A DNA stretch of 64,000 nucleotides from Gammaproteobacteria bacterium. GTDB taxonomy: Bacteria; Pseudomonadota; Gammaproteobacteria; Pseudomonadales; IMCC2047. The stretch covers positions 660,582 through 724,581 of the forward strand of contig JAJFKB010000002.1 in assembly GCA_021773395.1 (NCBI GenBank), written 5' to 3'. Every line of letters starts with the position of its first letter. Position 1 is the stretch's first letter. The notes below the pieces were generated by a model. The model was given only the letters and a program-made list of their open reading frames with translations, ran no database searches and had not been told where the DNA came from. A program made the position numbers and the translations under genes. Positions 47,817 to 59,739 of this stretch are shown here, in pieces.

Positions 47817-48203
47817 TTAAACACGACGTTTTTTGGGTGGACGACAACCATTATGTGGTATTGGCGTCACATCCGTTATACTGTTTATTTTAAATCCAAC
47901 GGCATTGAGAGCACGAACCGCAGACTCACGCCCAGGCCCAGGGCCTTTAACGCAAACATCCAGGTTTTTAACTCCATATTCTGTTGCCGCATTTCCCGCT
48001 CTTTCAGCAGCCACCTGCGCTGCAAAAGGTGTACTTTTGCGTGAACCTCTAAAACCGGATCCACCAGAAGTAGCCCAACTTAAAGCGTTACCCTGACGAT
48101 CCGTTATAGTAATAATGGTATTGTTAAAGGATGCGTGAACATGCGCCACACCATCCACAACGGTCTTTTTGACCTTTTTCGTTTTACGCGCTGGCTTTGC
48201 CAT
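47817..48203 (-). CDS. rpsK: 30S ribosomal protein S11
   Basis: The 128 residues include [27 protein letters not shown] and the basic C-terminus [11 protein letters not shown]. It lies between rpsM and rpsD, with 15-45 base spacers. Confidence 0.98.
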   Translation of the reverse strand: MAKPARKTKKVKKTVVDGVAHVHASFNNTIITITDRQGNALSWATSGGSGFRGSRKSTPFAAQVAAERAGNAATEYGVKNLDVCVKGPGPGRESAVRALNAVGFKINSITDVTPIPHNGCRPPKKRRV

Positions 48204-48248
48204 ACTTTTCTATCCTGTCTCTCTACTTCAACTCGTTAGCAGCGGTTG

Positions 48249-48605
48249 TTATTTGCGAATGGGCTTACGCGGACCTTTACGAGTCCTCGCATTAGTTTTG
48301 CTACGCTGTCCACGCACGGGTAAATTACGTCTGTGCCTCAAACCTCGATACGCACCAAGATCCATCAACCGTTTAATGTTCATGGAAACTTCACGACGCA
48401 AGTCACCTTCAACGGTAATATTGGTAATTTCACCACGAATGGCGTCTAGTTGCTCTTCTGATAAAGTTGCAACTTTAGTAACGGGATTTATCCCAACCTT
48501 TTCACATATGCTTTGAGCGGTGGTCCGCCCAACGCCATAGATATAGGTCAGTGAAATCACTGCGTGTTTATTGTCAGGTATGTTAACGCCTGCTATACGG
48601 GCCAT
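48249..48605 (-). CDS. rpsM: 30S ribosomal protein S13
   Basis: The 118 residues start [24 protein letters not shown] and end [12 protein letters not shown]. It is the first gene of the alpha operon proper, preceded by a 182-base leader region that contains a candidate promoter. Confidence 0.98.
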   Translation of the reverse strand: MARIAGVNIPDNKHAVISLTYIYGVGRTTAQSICEKVGINPVTKVATLSEEQLDAIRGEITNITVEGDLRREVSMNIKRLMDLGAYRGLRHRRNLPVRGQRSKTNARTRKGPRKPIRK

Positions 48606-48787
48606 TCAGTTAACTCCAATTCTCACGTAGTCCTACGTGGTTATTCATTAAAACCGGTTTCTGATTAAAGCAAAAAAGCTGCCATCCGCGAAGGGCGCAA
48701 AAGGATACCGCTTGCATAGTAATAAATCAAGCCGAATCCTAAGGCTAGTGCCTTCCATCTGCAACTTATTCAATGTTGCAATCCAAT
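48606..48787 (-). promoter_or_regulatory. Alpha-operon leader with candidate promoter
   Basis: The only long spacer inside the cluster. On the minus strand, TTGATT (48730-48725) and TATCCT (48707-48702) are 17 bases apart, which would start a transcript near 48695. A 6-bp stem CACGTA/TACGTG with GGAC loop lies just before rpsM. In E. coli S4 binds a pseudoknot at this place; whether one forms here cannot be told by eye. Confidence 0.45.
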
Positions 48788-48904
48788 TTACCCTTGGCGT
48801 TGTTTATGCCGGGGTTCAGCGCTGCAAATTACGCGCACTACGCCTTTACGTTTAACCACTTTACAGTTACGGCAAATCTTTTTGACAGATGCTCGTACTT
48901 TCAT
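48788..48904 (-). CDS. rpmJ: 50S ribosomal protein L36
   Basis: A 38-residue product starting at an ATG at 48904: [15 protein letters not shown], then a tail ending [10 protein letters not shown]. The zinc ligands (C-x2-C, then C and H) are intact, so this is the zinc-binding (C+) form. It lies 19 bases after secY, the standard place. Confidence 0.97.
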   Translation of the reverse strand: MKVRASVKKICRNCKVVKRKGVVRVICSAEPRHKQRQG

Positions 48905-48923
48905 AATCGACTCCAAAAAACTA

Positions 48924-50255
48924 TTAACGCAGCATGCCGCCGCTGCCATATCCCTTAAGATTAGATTTCTTCAGTAACGAATCATATTGGTGAGACATTA
49001 AATGAGACTGCACCTGAGACATGAAATCCATTACCACCACAACTACAATCAACACCGAAGTACCACCAAAATAGAAGGGAACATTAGCGGTGTTAATCAA
49101 CAACAATGGCAACAAAGATACTAAAGTTATATAAATTCCACCGAACAGGGTTAGACGTGTCATCACCCCATCGACATAATTCGCTGATTGTTCTCCTGGT
49201 CGAATCCCGGGTATAAAGGCACCGGAACGCTTCAGGTTGTCGGCCACATCTCTCGGGTTAAACATCAACGCCGTATAGAAATAGCAGAAGAAAATAATCA
49301 ACGCTGCAAACAAAATAATATAAAGTGGCTGTCCAGGCGCAATTAACAGGGAAATATCCTGTAACCAGCCCATACCTTCGCCCTGCCCGAACCACTGTCC
49401 AATCGATGCTGGAAAGAGCAATATACTGGACGCAAAAATCGGAGGTATTACCCCGGCCATATTAACCTTTAGAGGCAGGTGGCTAGTCTGAGCTGCATAC
49501 ATCTTTTTACCTTGCTGCCGCTTCGCGTAGTTGATCGTAATGCGCCTTTGGCCTCGCTCAACAAACACCACAAACCCAACGGTTGCAATAGCCAATACTG
49601 CAACGGACAGCAGCAGTAGTATATTCAAATCTCCCTGTCGAGCGGACTCAAAAGACTGCCCAATAGCAGAAGGCAATCCCGCAACTATACTTGCAAAAAT
49701 CAATAGCGAAATTCCGTTACCGATTCCCCGCTCCGTAATCTGCTCACCCAGCCACATAAGGAAAACTGCGCCAGATACCAGTGTGACAACCGCTACAAAA
49801 TAAAAGCTGTAAGTGGCCGCAAAGGCAATACCCTGATTAGCCAGCCCCATTGACATCCCGAGCGACTGCACCGTCGCCAACACCACCGTGCCATATCGTG
49901 TGTACTGACTAATCTTACGACGACCGGCTTCACCTTCCTTCTTTAACTGCTCCAGGTGAGGACTCACTGCGGTCATCAGCTGCATAATAATAGATGCAGA
50001 AATATAAGGCATAATACCCAGCGCAAAAATACTCATACGCTCTAACGCTCCACCCGAAAACATATTAAAAAGACTTAATATAGTTCCCTGATTTTGCTCG
50101 AAAAGCTGAGCCAATCGATCCGGGTTAATGCCCGGTACCGGTATATGCGCACCTATGCGGTAGACAATTATGGCTAACAGTACAAACCTCAGGCGGCGCC
50201 ATAGTTCTGACAATCCCGATTGTGCACTCGCTAGCGAAGCATCAGCTTTAGCCAT
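48924..50255 (-). CDS. secY: Preprotein translocase subunit SecY
   Basis: Inner-membrane channel of the Sec translocon. The 443 residues contain ten predicted membrane segments, starting [38 protein letters not shown] and [13 protein letters not shown] are family landmarks. It starts one base after the rplO stop. Confidence 0.98.
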   Translation of the reverse strand: MAKADASLASAQSGLSELWRRLRFVLLAIIVYRIGAHIPVPGINPDRLAQLFEQNQGTILSLFNMFSGGALERMSIFALGIMPYISASIIMQLMTAVSPHLEQLKKEGEAGRRKISQYTRYGTVVLATVQSLGMSMGLANQGIAFAATYSFYFVAVVTLVSGAVFLMWLGEQITERGIGNGISLLIFASIVAGLPSAIGQSFESARQGDLNILLLLSVAVLAIATVGFVVFVERGQRRITINYAKRQQGKKMYAAQTSHLPLKVNMAGVIPPIFASSILLFPASIGQWFGQGEGMGWLQDISLLIAPGQPLYIILFAALIIFFCYFYTALMFNPRDVADNLKRSGAFIPGIRPGEQSANYVDGVMTRLTLFGGIYITLVSLLPLLLINTANVPFYFGGTSVLIVVVVVMDFMSQVQSHLMSHQYDSLLKKSNLKGYGSGGMLR

Positions 50256-50690
50256 CTATTCCTCGATTTTCCCGCCAGCGGCTTCTATCGCGGCTTTGGC
50301 GCCCTTAGTTACTTTCAATCCACGCAGAGTAACCGCTTTGTCTATCTCACCAGACAAGATCACTTTCACGCTTTTAATACTTTCAGTCACCAGATCTGCC
50401 GCTTTAAGTGCCTCCAGATCGATCACTTCCGCAGCAACATTTGCCAGCTCATGCAATCTGACTTCTGCCACATAACGTCCGGACCTTGAGGTGAATCCAA
50501 ATTTCGGCAAACGCCTTTGCAAAGGCATTTGGCCGCCCTCAAATCCAGGCTTCACACCACCACCGGAGCGAGATTTCTGCCCCTTGTGTCCGCGGCCGCT
50601 GGTTTTTCCCTGGCCACAACCAATACCTCTACCGACTCGTTTGGCGGAGGGCTTCGACCCCGTTGCCGGGCTAATTGAATTAAGCCGCAT
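50256..50690 (-). CDS. rplO: 50S ribosomal protein L15
   Basis: The 144 residues start [22 protein letters not shown], with the Gly/Lys-rich N-terminal tail ([16 protein letters not shown]) that threads into 23S rRNA. It is directly adjacent to secY. Confidence 0.98.
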   Translation of the reverse strand: MRLNSISPATGSKPSAKRVGRGIGCGQGKTSGRGHKGQKSRSGGGVKPGFEGGQMPLQRRLPKFGFTSRSGRYVAEVRLHELANVAAEVIDLEALKAADLVTESIKSVKVILSGEIDKAVTLRGLKVTKGAKAAIEAAGGKIEE

Positions 50691-50693
50691 AAC

Positions 50694-50882
50694 CTATTCT
50701 CCTACCACACTAACCATATAATTAACTTGATTGATCATGCCCCGAACCGCTGGCGTATCTTCAAGCTCAACCGTATGCCCGATACGGCGCAAACCTAAAC
50801 CACGAACAGTTTCTTTGTGCTTTGGCAAGCGGCCAATGATGCTGCGCGTCAAGGTAACCTGTAATCGTTTCGCTTTAGCCAT
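50694..50882 (-). CDS. rpmD: 50S ribosomal protein L30
   Basis: The 62 residues start [21 protein letters not shown] and contain [17 protein letters not shown]. Spacers to its neighbours are three and four bases. Confidence 0.97.
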   Translation of the reverse strand: MAKAKRLQVTLTRSIIGRLPKHKETVRGLGLRRIGHTVELEDTPAVRGMINQVNYMVSVVGE

Positions 50883-50886
50883 TGCT

Positions 50887-51387
50887 CTACCCTACTATCT
50901 CTTCGACTGTCTTTCCGCGCTTGGCTGCAATATCTTCAGGCGCTTTCATGTCCTGCAAACCTCTAAAGGTTGCTCGTACAACATTCACTGGGTTTGTCGA
51001 ACCATAGCACTTTGCTAATACGTTCTGTACCCCAGCTAATTCCAGAACTGCCCGCATTGCCCCACCGGCAATAATACCAGTACCTTCAGACGCCGGCTGC
51101 ATATAGACTTTGGATGCGCCGTGACGCGCCTTAACCGGATATTGAAGCGTATGCCCGTCAAGACTCACGTTGATCATATTGCGGCGTGCAGACTCCATGG
51201 CTTTCTGAATGGCGACCGGCACTTCACGAGCCTTACCTCGACCAAAACCTACACGGCCGTTTCCATCTCCAACTACAGTCAGAGCGGTAAAACCGAAAAT
51301 CCGGCCCCCCTTGACTACCTTAGCTACGCGGTTGACCTGAACCAGCTTTTCCTGTAAATCGACACCAGTCTGTTCGTTATCTGCCAT
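50887..51387 (-). CDS. rpsE: 30S ribosomal protein S5
   Basis: The 166 residues include [21 protein letters not shown] and the decoding-fidelity region [14 protein letters not shown]. It lies between rplR and rpmD in the spc operon order. Confidence 0.98.
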   Translation of the reverse strand: MADNEQTGVDLQEKLVQVNRVAKVVKGGRIFGFTALTVVGDGNGRVGFGRGKAREVPVAIQKAMESARRNMINVSLDGHTLQYPVKARHGASKVYMQPASEGTGIIAGGAMRAVLELAGVQNVLAKCYGSTNPVNVVRATFRGLQDMKAPEDIAAKRGKTVEEIVG

Positions 51388-51397
51388 GTTTTAACCC

Positions 51398-51748
51398 TTA
51401 AAATTCAAGACCGCCTTCGCGGGCTGCATCTGCAAGCGCCTTAACTCGCCCATGATATTTAAACCCTGAGCGGTCAAAAGCGACCTCTTTTATTCCGGCT
51501 TCTTTGGCCCGCTCTGCCAGTAAAGCGCCAACTTTGCCAGCAGCTTCGGCATTACCTGTTTTCCCTTCACGGAGGCTTTTCTCCAACGTCGATGCACTGA
51601 CCAAAACGTCACTACCTTCAGGACCAATAATCTGCGCATAAATATGACGCGGAGTCCGATTCACGCAAAGTCTATTGACTTTCAATTCTCGGATTTTGAA
51701 TCTTGTTTTCCGGCCACGGCGTAAACGGGCAACTTTCTTTTCACTCAT
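51398..51748 (-). CDS. rplR: 50S ribosomal protein L18
   Basis: The 116 residues start [22 protein letters not shown] and contain [20 protein letters not shown], typical for this 5S rRNA-binding protein. It lies eight bases after rplF. Confidence 0.98.
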   Translation of the reverse strand: MSEKKVARLRRGRKTRFKIRELKVNRLCVNRTPRHIYAQIIGPEGSDVLVSASTLEKSLREGKTGNAEAAGKVGALLAERAKEAGIKEVAFDRSGFKYHGRVKALADAAREGGLEF

Positions 51749-51756
51749 AATGTTAC

Positions 51757-52290
51757 CTATTTCTTCTTAGCTTCTTTACGGCGCACATATTCATCTGCAT
51801 ATCGAACACCTTTACCCTTGTAGGGTTCCGGCGGTCGGAAAGCACGAATTTCTGCTGCCACCTGCCCAATGAGTTGCTTATCGACACCTTTCAGAACCAC
51901 TTCAGTCTGGCTTGGTGTTTCAGCTGTCACTCCTTCAGGCAATTGATAATCTATAGGATGCGAGAAGCCCAGCGTCAGGTTGACAACATTGCCGTTAACT
52001 TTGGCACGATAACCCACGCCTTGCAGTTCCAGTTTCCGTTCGAAACCCTCACTGACGCCTGTCACCATGTTATTAACTAAAGATCTTATTGTTCCAGACA
52101 TAGCTCGAGAATGCTTTGCGCTACTGCGCGCAGCAAATACCAGCTGACTCTCTTCTTGCTTCATCTCGACCGATGAATCTATTTCCAGATTCAAAGTGCC
52201 TTTCGACCCCTTAACCACCAGCGCCTGGCCATTAAGTTTGATTTCTACACCAGCAGGCAATGCAACTGGATTATTAGCTACCCTAGACAT
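51757..52290 (-). CDS. rplF: 50S ribosomal protein L6
   Basis: The 177 residues start [21 protein letters not shown] and end with [17 protein letters not shown]. Two similar L6 folds are visible as in other bacteria. Confidence 0.98.
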   Translation of the reverse strand: MSRVANNPVALPAGVEIKLNGQALVVKGSKGTLNLEIDSSVEMKQEESQLVFAARSSAKHSRAMSGTIRSLVNNMVTGVSEGFERKLELQGVGYRAKVNGNVVNLTLGFSHPIDYQLPEGVTAETPSQTEVVLKGVDKQLIGQVAAEIRAFRPPEPYKGKGVRYADEYVRRKEAKKK

Positions 52291-52299
52291 AACCCTATC

Positions 52300-52695
52300 C
52301 TAGAAAACGGTACAAATTACTTCGCCACCGACACCGGCTGCCAACGCGGCCTTGTCAGTCATGACGCCCTTGGAGGTGGAAATGATTGAGATACCCAATC
52401 CACCACGCACCTTTGGCAACTCATCTTTACCCTTAAACAAACGCAAACCGGGTCGACTTGCCCTTTTGATTTTCTCAATAACCGGCTTCCCTTCAAAGTA
52501 TTTAAGCGCGATATTCAGCTCAGGCTTAACTGCGTCGTCACTTACAGAAAACTCAGCAACAAACCCTTCTTCTTTCAATACTTTTGCAATGGCCACCTTC
52601 ATTTTAGATGAGGGCATCGTTACGTCGGTCTTAGCCGCCATTTGCGCGTTGCGAATACGGGTAAACATATCCGCCAGTGTATCTTGCATGCTCAT
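52300..52695 (-). CDS. rpsH: 30S ribosomal protein S8
   Basis: The 131 residues start [20 protein letters not shown] and end [10 protein letters not shown]. In E. coli S8 represses the spc operon by binding the rplE start region, so similar control may apply here. Confidence 0.98.
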   Translation of the reverse strand: MSMQDTLADMFTRIRNAQMAAKTDVTMPSSKMKVAIAKVLKEEGFVAEFSVSDDAVKPELNIALKYFEGKPVIEKIKRASRPGLRLFKGKDELPKVRGGLGISIISTSKGVMTDKAALAAGVGGEVICTVF

Positions 52696-52727
52696 ATTAA
52701 ATCGCGCTCCTAAATTCTGATTTCAAC

Positions 52728-53033
52728 TTACCAACTGGACTTTTTCAGGCCCGCAATATCGCCACGCATTGCTGCTTCACGCAGCTTATTGCGACCCAGA
52801 CGAAACTTACGATAAACCCCATGAGGTCGCCCTGTTATCTGACAACGATTCCGCAAACGAGATGGGCTAGAATCACGCGGCAAGCTCTGCAATTTCGCTT
52901 GAGCGTCCCAGCGCTCCTCTTCACTCAAACTTTGATCTTTAATGATCGCTTTGAGTTCAGCTCGTTTTTTTGCATATTTTGCGACAGTACTTTGGCGCTT
53001 TTTTTCGCGCTCAACCATGGAAACCTTTGCCAT
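52728..53033 (-). CDS. rpsN: 30S ribosomal protein S14
   Basis: The 101 residues start [23 protein letters not shown] and contain [21 protein letters not shown]. The CxxC zinc pair of the short form is absent, so this is the long zinc-free form. Confidence 0.98.
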   Translation of the reverse strand: MAKVSMVEREKKRQSTVAKYAKKRAELKAIIKDQSLSEEERWDAQAKLQSLPRDSSPSRLRNRCQITGRPHGVYRKFRLGRNKLREAAMRGDIAGLKKSSW

Positions 53034-53044
53034 CGTATCTTTTC

Positions 53045-53584
53045 CTATTCCTTAAAGGGGAAGTTCAACGCCTTTAACAGCGCCCGGCCTTCATCGTTAC
53101 TATTTGCCGTAGTGGTAACAGTAATATCCAAGCCACGGATTTTATCTATATTGTCGTAGTCAATTTCCGGGAAAATGATCTGTTCACGAACACCCATGCT
53201 GTAATTGCCACGCCCGTCAAATGACTTGGGATTCAACCCTCGAAAATCGCGTATCCGTGGGATCGCAATATCGATCAGACGATCCAGGAATTCCCACATA
53301 CGCTCTTTACGCAAAGTTACTTTGCAGCCTATTGGATAACCTTCGCGTACTTTAAAGGCAGCGATTGATTTGCGAGCATTATTCACAACTGGCTTTTGCC
53401 CTACAATCAATTCAAGTTCAGACACGGCTTTCTCGATCAGCTTCTTATCACCAATCGCTTCACCAACACCCATATTCAGAGTGACTTTCGTCACCTTGGG
53501 TACTGCCATCACGTTATCGTAGCCAAATTCCTTTGTCAGGGAATCTATGACTTCGCTTTTATAAAGCTCTCTTAATCTCGACAT
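53045..53584 (-). CDS. rplE: 50S ribosomal protein L5
   Basis: Two ATGs are adjacent; the second at 53584 gives the usual [14 protein letters not shown] start and 179 residues. [16 protein letters not shown] and [18 protein letters not shown] are family blocks. The region around its start would be the S8 operator in E. coli. Confidence 0.97.
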   Translation of the reverse strand: MSRLRELYKSEVIDSLTKEFGYDNVMAVPKVTKVTLNMGVGEAIGDKKLIEKAVSELELIVGQKPVVNNARKSIAAFKVREGYPIGCKVTLRKERMWEFLDRLIDIAIPRIRDFRGLNPKSFDGRGNYSMGVREQIIFPEIDYDNIDKIRGLDITVTTTANSNDEGRALLKALNFPFKE

Positions 53585-53603
53585 CATTTTTTCCAGTCAA
53601 CTA

Positions 53604-53921
53604 TTACGCGTCGATAGCTTCTTGATTCGATTTAAAAATTCGAATTTTGGAGCCATCCTCCAATATTTTAATACCTACACGGTCAGCTCTATTTGTTGCA
53701 TCATTAAAAATCGCCACATTAGAAATGTGTATCGATGCTTCCTTTTCAACAATACCGCCAGCCGCTCCAGCCATAGGGTTGGGTTTGGTATGGCGCTTCA
53801 CCATATTAACCCCAGAAACTACTAGACGATCGTTATGTAACACTCGCGACACCTTACCACGCTTGCCTTTATCGCGACCGGCAATAACAATTACTTCGTC
53901 ATCTCGTCTTATTTTATTCAT
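53604..53921 (-). CDS. rplX: 50S ribosomal protein L24
   Basis: The 105 residues start [24 protein letters not shown], the KOW motif of L24. It lies between rplN and rplE. Confidence 0.98.
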   Translation of the reverse strand: MNKIRRDDEVIVIAGRDKGKRGKVSRVLHNDRLVVSGVNMVKRHTKPNPMAGAAGGIVEKEASIHISNVAIFNDATNRADRVGIKILEDGSKIRIFKSNQEAIDA

Positions 53922-53948
53922 CGCTGATCTCTCAAATTTCCAATCTGC

Positions 53949-54317
53949 CTACAGCACTTCCGGAGCCAAAGAAATAATCTTCATAAATTTCTCGTTACGC
54001 AATTCACGCGTAACCGGCCCAAAAATTCGGGTACCTACCGGAGCATTCTGCTGATTTAACAACACTGCTGCATTACCGTCAAAACGAATGATAGAGCCAT
54101 CTGGACGACGTACGCCCTTTCTGGTTCTTACCACCACCGCGTTCATGACCTGCCCTTTCTTTACCCTGCCTCGCGGAATGGCCTCTTTGACAGTCACTTT
54201 GATGATGTCTCCAATACGTGCGTAACGACGATGAGAACCACCCAACACCTTGATACACATTACTCTTCGAGCACCGCTATTGTCTGCTACATCTAGCATT
54301 GATTCCGTTTGAATCAT
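53949..54317 (-). CDS. rplN: 50S ribosomal protein L14
   Basis: The 122 residues start [21 protein letters not shown] and contain [16 protein letters not shown]. It is the first gene of the spc operon; a 68-base spacer separates it from rpsQ, the likely S10/spc boundary. Confidence 0.98.
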   Translation of the reverse strand: MIQTESMLDVADNSGARRVMCIKVLGGSHRRYARIGDIIKVTVKEAIPRGRVKKGQVMNAVVVRTRKGVRRPDGSIIRFDGNAAVLLNQQNAPVGTRIFGPVTRELRNEKFMKIISLAPEVL

Positions 54318-54385
54318 TGGTCACTCCAAACCCTATAATTTGCATTCATCTTCAGTAGAAGAAGTTTGCTTATTAAAATATTTTT

Positions 54386-54649
54386 TTAAAGCTCGCGTGC
54401 GCGCTCGTCGATACTCTGTAATACCCAGGACTTGGTCTTGGACATCGGGCGCGCTTCCTTAATAGTCACAACATCACCCATACGGCAATCATTCGCTTCG
54501 TCGTGAGCTCGCATTTTGGTCGATCGCTTTACATACTTCCCATAAAGTGGGTGTTTCATGCGACGCTCAACCAAGACCACAATTGATTTATTCATTTTGT
54601 CACTGACCACTTTGCCAGTAACAGTGCGAACACCTGTCTGCTCACCCAT
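54386..54649 (-). CDS. rpsQ: 30S ribosomal protein S17
   Basis: The start at 54649 ([20 protein letters not shown]) gives 87 residues, the family length. A frame open further upstream overlaps rpmC and is not used. It is the last gene of the S10 operon by the E. coli plan, one base after rpmC. Confidence 0.97.
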   Translation of the reverse strand: MGEQTGVRTVTGKVVSDKMNKSIVVLVERRMKHPLYGKYVKRSTKMRAHDEANDCRMGDVVTIKEARPMSKTKSWVLQSIDERAREL

Positions 54650-54650
54650 A

Positions 54651-54842
54651 TCAGCCACCTGCCTTTTCTGACAACAGGGTATTAACCCGTGCAATATCTC
54701 TACGAACCTTCTTCAAAAGGTGCGATTGATTTAGCTGTCCGCTTGCTTTTTGCATGCGCAGATTGAACTGTTCACGCAGCAGAGACAGCAATTCTTTACT
54801 CAAATCCTCTTCGGACTTCTTTCGTAATTCGTTTGCCTTCAT
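54651..54842 (-). CDS. rpmC: 50S ribosomal protein L29
   Basis: The 63 residues start [21 protein letters not shown]. The ATG at 54842 overlaps the rplP stop by one base (TGATG), so translation is coupled; a GTG at 54845 is less likely. The C-terminal coiled pair [16 protein letters not shown] is normal. Confidence 0.97.
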   Translation of the reverse strand: MKANELRKKSEEDLSKELLSLLREQFNLRMQKASGQLNQSHLLKKVRRDIARVNTLLSEKAGG

Positions 54843-55255
54843 CACATTACCGTCCGCGTTACGAATGTCGTTGCCACTGGCAATTTAACTGCTGCAAGTG
54901 CAAATGCCTCTCGCGCCATCTCCTCCGACACTCCTTCCATTTCATAGAGCACTCTACCTGGTTGAATTTGGCACACCCAATATTCAACACTGCCTTTACC
55001 CTTACCCTGCCTAACCTCAAGAGGTTTCTTAGTGATCGGCTTATCTGGAAAAATACGAATCCATATTTTCCCACCCCTCTTCACATGACGCGTCATTGCA
55101 CGACGAGCCGCCTCAATTTGGCGAGATGTAATACGTCCACGACCAGTTGCTTTGAGACCAAACTCACCAAAGCTCACTTTACTGCCACGAATCGCCAGAC
55201 CGCGATTACGGCCTTTCATCATCTTACGATATTTTGTACGTTTCGGTTGTAGCAT
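54842..55255 (-). CDS. rplP: 50S ribosomal protein L16
   Basis: The 137 residues start [21 protein letters not shown] and include [24 protein letters not shown]. It is followed at once by rpmC. Confidence 0.98.
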   Translation of the reverse strand: MLQPKRTKYRKMMKGRNRGLAIRGSKVSFGEFGLKATGRGRITSRQIEAARRAMTRHVKRGGKIWIRIFPDKPITKKPLEVRQGKGKGSVEYWVCQIQPGRVLYEMEGVSEEMAREAFALAAVKLPVATTFVTRTVM

Positions 55256-55274
55256 CGATCTAATTCCTTACCTA

Positions 55275-55970
55275 TTACCGAGAGCCTTTTTTAGCTTGCT
55301 GCTTCTGCTTACTGGCCCGCTCAGCTCTGACCTGTTCGATTCCACCCAGAACCTCACCTTTGAAAACCCAAACTTTAACACCGATAATGCCGTATGTAGT
55401 CAAGGCTTCACTGGTTGCGTAATCAATATCTGCCCGCAGCGTATGCAGGGGAACCCTACCTTCGCGATACCACTCGGTACGAGCAATTTCAGCGCCACCA
55501 AGCCGACCGCTAACCTGAATCTTGATACCCTGCGCACCAATACGCATTGCATTTTGCACCGCTCTTTTCATTGCCCGCCGGAACATCACGCGACGCTCAA
55601 GCTGGCTGGCGACACTATCAGCCACTAACTGAGCATCCAGCTCTGGCTTGCGCACCTCTTCGATATTAATCTGGACAGGTACACTCATCATTTCGCCTAG
55701 CTTATTTCTAAGCTTTTCGACATCTTCGCCTTTTTTACCAATCACGATTCCCGGTCTTGCGGTGTAAATGGTAATACGTGCGTTTTGCGCAGGACGCTCT
55801 ATCAGCACCCGGCTAACTGAGGCCTGCTTTAACTGCCCCAGTATGTATTCGCGCACTTGCAAATCATTAAGCAAGTTCTTCGCATAACTCTGCCCGCTGG
55901 CATACCAAATTGAATTATGGTCCTTAACTATGCCAAGGCGTATGCCGGTTGGATGTACTTTCTGACCCAT
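55275..55970 (-). CDS. rpsC: 30S ribosomal protein S3
   Basis: The start at 55970 ([20 protein letters not shown]) gives 231 residues; the frame from 56003 adds 11 unlikely residues overlapping rplV. The KH domain ([20 protein letters not shown]) is clear and the tail is rich in Lys and Gln. Confidence 0.98.
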   Translation of the reverse strand: MGQKVHPTGIRLGIVKDHNSIWYASGQSYAKNLLNDLQVREYILGQLKQASVSRVLIERPAQNARITIYTARPGIVIGKKGEDVEKLRNKLGEMMSVPVQINIEEVRKPELDAQLVADSVASQLERRVMFRRAMKRAVQNAMRIGAQGIKIQVSGRLGGAEIARTEWYREGRVPLHTLRADIDYATSEALTTYGIIGVKVWVFKGEVLGGIEQVRAERASKQKQQAKKGSR

Positions 55971-55989
55971 CTGAGCTCCCAGTATCTGC

Positions 55990-56322
55990 TTAGCTATCAG
56001 CAACTTTAACGGTTATATGACAAGAGCGCTTAAATACTCTATCAGCACGGCCTTTAGCCCGCGGCTTAATACGCTTCATCGTCATGCCTTCATCGACAAA
56101 CACTGTCGACACCTTCAATTCATCTACATCAGCCCCTTCATTATGCTCCGCATTAGCGATTGCAGAATCCAGAACTTTCTTTAAAATGGCCGCACCTTTT
56201 TTGGGGCTGTAGGCGAGAATATTCAACGCATCCTCTACCGGCTTCCCTCGAATCTGATCAGCAACCAAGCGCGCCTTTTGAGCCGACAGCCTAGCGCCTT
56301 TTAACTTCGCCATAGTTTCCAT
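55990..56322 (-). CDS. rplV: 50S ribosomal protein L22
   Basis: The second ATG (56322) gives [20 protein letters not shown] and 110 residues. The tunnel-lining loop is in the [17 protein letters not shown] region, where macrolide-resistance changes are known in other bacteria; nothing unusual is seen here. Confidence 0.97.
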   Translation of the reverse strand: METMAKLKGARLSAQKARLVADQIRGKPVEDALNILAYSPKKGAAILKKVLDSAIANAEHNEGADVDELKVSTVFVDEGMTMKRIKPRAKGRADRVFKRSCHITVKVADS

Positions 56323-56343
56323 CACAATATCCTCTTACCCGTC

Positions 56344-56619
56344 TTAACGCTTAGCTTTTTTATCAGCCGCATGGCCACGATAAGTACGAGTTGCAGCAAA
56401 CTCACCCAGCTTATGACCCACCATATCTTCAGTGATAAACACCGGCACATGCTGACGTCCGTTATGAACAGCGATTGTCAAACCCACAAACTCTGGAAAA
56501 ACAGTGGATCGACGCGACCAAGTTTTAATCGGACGCTTGTCATTTTTTTCCAGCGCAACCTCAACCTTCTTCATCAAGTGAGTATCTGCAAAGGGGCCTT
56601 TCTTTAATGAACGTGGCAC
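56344..56619 (-). CDS. rpsS: 30S ribosomal protein S19
   Basis: The 91 residues start [20 protein letters not shown] and contain [23 protein letters not shown]. It lies between rplB and rplV. Confidence 0.98.
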   Translation of the reverse strand: MPRSLKKGPFADTHLMKKVEVALEKNDKRPIKTWSRRSTVFPEFVGLTIAVHNGRQHVPVFITEDMVGHKLGEFAATRTYRGHAADKKAKR

Positions 56620-56642
56620 AATCTTATCCTCTTAACTTGCTA

Positions 56643-57473
56643 TTACTTGGCTGTACGCTTACGCACGATCAGTTTGTCGGTACGCTTATTACTGCGTGTT
56701 TTGTACCCCTTGGTGGGCGTTCCCCAAGGGGACACCGGATGTCTACCGCCGGATGTTTTTCCTTCACCACCACCATGCGGGTGATCCACCGGGTTCATCG
56801 CAACACCACGCACAGTGGGACGTACTCCACGCCAGCGAGACGCGCCCGCCTTACCCAACTGCCTGAGGTTATGTTCGCTATTACTAACTTCTCCGATAGT
56901 CGCACGACACTCGGTTAAAACCCTTCTCATTTCGCCAGAACGCAAACGCAAACTGCAGTACGCACCATCTCGCGCCACAATCTGAACCGAAGTCCCGGCA
57001 CTACGCGCCAACTGCGCTCCCTTACCCGGCTTGAGCTCTACACAGTGTACAACCGTACCCAATGGAATATTTCTCATAGGCAAACAGCTACCAACCTTGA
57101 TCGGCGCATCCACGCCAGCCCGCATTTCATCTCCAGCCGCGATACCTTTTGGTGCGATCACATAGCGTCGCTCTCCATCAGCATAAAGCAGCAACGCAAT
57201 ATTAGCGGAGCGATTGGGATCATACTCTAAGCGCTCGACTTTTGCCGGAATTCCATCTTTATCATTACGACGGAAATCAACCATTCTGTAGTGCTGCCTG
57301 TGACCACCACCAATATGACGCGTAGTAATGCGTCCATTATTGTTGCGCCCACCTGACTTAGATTTCTTTTCCAGCAACGGAGCATGGGGCTGACCCTTAT
57401 GTAAATCAGCGTGCACCACTTTAACTACATGGCGACGACCTGGCGATGTCGGTTTACATTTTACAATTGCCAT
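56643..57473 (-). CDS. rplB: 50S ribosomal protein L2
   Basis: The 276 residues start [21 protein letters not shown]. The peptidyl-transferase-proximal segment [18 protein letters not shown] is intact, including the conserved His. Confidence 0.98.
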   Translation of the reverse strand: MAIVKCKPTSPGRRHVVKVVHADLHKGQPHAPLLEKKSKSGGRNNNGRITTRHIGGGHRQHYRMVDFRRNDKDGIPAKVERLEYDPNRSANIALLLYADGERRYVIAPKGIAAGDEMRAGVDAPIKVGSCLPMRNIPLGTVVHCVELKPGKGAQLARSAGTSVQIVARDGAYCSLRLRSGEMRRVLTECRATIGEVSNSEHNLRQLGKAGASRWRGVRPTVRGVAMNPVDHPHGGGEGKTSGGRHPVSPWGTPTKGYKTRSNKRTDKLIVRKRTAK

Positions 57474-57476
57474 TAC

Positions 57477-57779
57477 CTACCCCTTATCCGCGCTCATAAA
57501 GTCGATATCCTGACCTTCCTGCAGCTTTACATAGGCCTTTCGCAAATCGCTGCGCTTTCCTATTCCAAAACGAGTACGCTTTCGCTTACCCTTAATGTTC
57601 GCCACTTGAACGCCTTCGACTTTTACATCAAATAAATGCTCAACCGCTGCCTTGATTTCAGGCTTAGTTGCATCAGGAGAAACCTTGAATACAACCTGAT
57701 TGTACCGCTCTCCAATTATTGTAGCCTTTTCCGAAATATGCGGCCCCAATAGAACCTTGAATATGCGCTCTTGCTTCAT
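57477..57779 (-). CDS. rplW: 50S ribosomal protein L23
   Basis: The 100 residues start [20 protein letters not shown] and contain the extended loop ([15 protein letters not shown]) near the exit tunnel where SecA/SRP and trigger factor dock. Its ATG overlaps the rplD stop by four bases. Confidence 0.98.
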   Translation of the reverse strand: MKQERIFKVLLGPHISEKATIIGERYNQVVFKVSPDATKPEIKAAVEHLFDVKVEGVQVANIKGKRKRTRFGIGKRSDLRKAYVKLQEGQDIDFMSADKG

Positions 57780-58387
57780 CCTAATAACTCCTCAAACTTT
57801 TTGAGGGCCGGAACGGTTATCAGCACTTTATCATGAGCTATCAGACTGACAGGATCCGCACCTGCAACATCACAGACATTGACTCTAGGCAGATTTCTCG
57901 CAGCCAGATACAAATTCTCGCCGACCTCTTCCGAAACGACCAACACATCAGCCGTCAAATTATATTCTTTCAACTTGCCAATCATCGACTTAGTCTTAGG
58001 CTGATCTACATCTATACTTTCAACCACAACCAGACGATCTTGACGCAACAACTCGGACAGGATTGAACGCATAGCTGCGCGAAACATTTTCCTGTTAACC
58101 TTTTGCGCATGATCTTGAGGCTTCGCCGCAAAAGTAACACCACCACTACGCCAGATAGGGCTTCTTATAGTACCCGCTCTCGCTCGACCTGTACCCTTTT
58201 GACGCCAAGGCTTACAACCACCACCGTTGACTTCTGAACGCGTTTTCTGAGCGCGCGTGCCCTGCCGGCCACCAGCCATATAGGCCGTAACCACCTGATG
58301 CACGAGCGCCTCATTAAACTCTCTACCAAAGGCCACCTCAGACAACTCAACCTTTGACTTATCTGCTCCCACGATTGCTAAACTCAT
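57776..58387 (-). CDS. rplD: 50S ribosomal protein L4
   Basis: The 203 residues include the tunnel loop [23 protein letters not shown]. In E. coli L4 represses the S10 operon through its leader; the leader here looks too short for that (see findings). Confidence 0.98.
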   Translation of the reverse strand: MSLAIVGADKSKVELSEVAFGREFNEALVHQVVTAYMAGGRQGTRAQKTRSEVNGGGCKPWRQKGTGRARAGTIRSPIWRSGGVTFAAKPQDHAQKVNRKMFRAAMRSILSELLRQDRLVVVESIDVDQPKTKSMIGKLKEYNLTADVLVVSEEVGENLYLAARNLPRVNVCDVAGADPVSLIAHDKVLITVPALKKFEELLG

Positions 58388-58400
58388 TCTCTATATCCCC

Positions 58401-59045
58401 TTAGCTACGTGATTTCACAGCAAGCTTGACAAAAACGTCACCACCTGGAGCCCCGGGTACCGGACCTTTCACCAACAGCAGGTTACGCTCTGCGTCTACT
58501 CGCACAACTTCCAGATTCTGAACGGTTACACGCTCAGCACCCATATGGCCAGCCATCTTCTTACCCTTAAACACTCGACCGGGCGTTTGACACTGCCCAA
58601 TTGAGCCGGGCGCCCTGTGCGAAAGCGAGTTACCATGCGTCGCGTCCTGCATTTTAAAATTCCAACGCTTGACACCGCCCGCAAACCCTTTTCCTTTCGA
58701 CTGACCAGTAACATCTACAGCCTGCCCCGCCTCAAACACAGAAACAGTAACCTCATCACCGATACTCACTTGCTCCAGGTCAGCTTCGGGGATTCGATTT
58801 TCCCACAGCAAACGACCGGCAGCCACGCTAGCCTTAGCATAATGTCCAATCAGCGGTTTAGATACACGAGAAGCTTTGCGCTCGCCGACAGCGAGCTGAA
58901 TTGCAGAGTAACCATCGCTGGCCACAGTCTTGATTTGCGTTATACGGTTAGGCTCAACCTCGATAACGGTGACAGGTATGGAAGCACCCTCATCAGTGAA
59001 AACGCGGGTCATACCGCTTTTCCGTCCGACTACTCCAATAGTCAT
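58401..59045 (-). CDS. rplC: 50S ribosomal protein L3
   Basis: The 214 residues start [22 protein letters not shown] and contain [21 protein letters not shown]; the Gln in the [10 protein letters not shown] block is the position methylated by PrmB in E. coli. Confidence 0.98.
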   Translation of the reverse strand: MTIGVVGRKSGMTRVFTDEGASIPVTVIEVEPNRITQIKTVASDGYSAIQLAVGERKASRVSKPLIGHYAKASVAAGRLLWENRIPEADLEQVSIGDEVTVSVFEAGQAVDVTGQSKGKGFAGGVKRWNFKMQDATHGNSLSHRAPGSIGQCQTPGRVFKGKKMAGHMGAERVTVQNLEVVRVDAERNLLLVKGPVPGAPGGDVFVKLAVKSRS

Positions 59046-59137
59046 ATTAACCTCGATACCAGCGTGTACGGGACTCTAACCCTCTACGGTCGCGCTTTTC
59101 AGCGCATTCCACTGATTAGTTTTAAATTAAATAAATA

Positions 59138-59449
<312 letters not shown>

Positions 59450-59517
59450 CTAACAAAATCCCAACAAATTACTAATTTTTTTAGCTTTTTAGGCCACAGC
59501 CCTGAAAAGGGAAGCGC

Positions 59518-59546
59518 ATTGTAGTTATCTGCCCACCCACTGTCAA
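59518..59546 (-). promoter_or_regulatory. S10 operon promoter
   Basis: On the minus strand a perfect TTGACA (59546-59541), exactly 17 bases, and TACAAT (59523-59518), followed by a GCGC discriminator typical of growth-rate-controlled promoters. The start should be near 59511. Confidence 0.85.
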
Positions 59547-59733
59547 GCGTGAAATTCAAAAAGGATTGAGATTTTCGACGGCGACCAATAGGCAAACAAT
59601 AGACGTGCTCAAAACCCCGTTTCAAGCCCCAAGGAATGTCTTTTTGAACCAGACCTTCAGACAAAAGACAGATATTTCTCTTCTATTAACAATAAATACC
59701 ATTCTCATGTTCAATAATTGGGTAGATATCCTG

Positions 59734-59739
59734 TATAAT
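59734..59739 (+). promoter_or_regulatory. Candidate -10 box for EF-G2 gene
   Basis: A perfect TATAAT followed by CGCGCGC, about 37 bases before the ATG. The -35 region is weak (TTCAAT 18 bases upstream). Confidence 0.5.
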
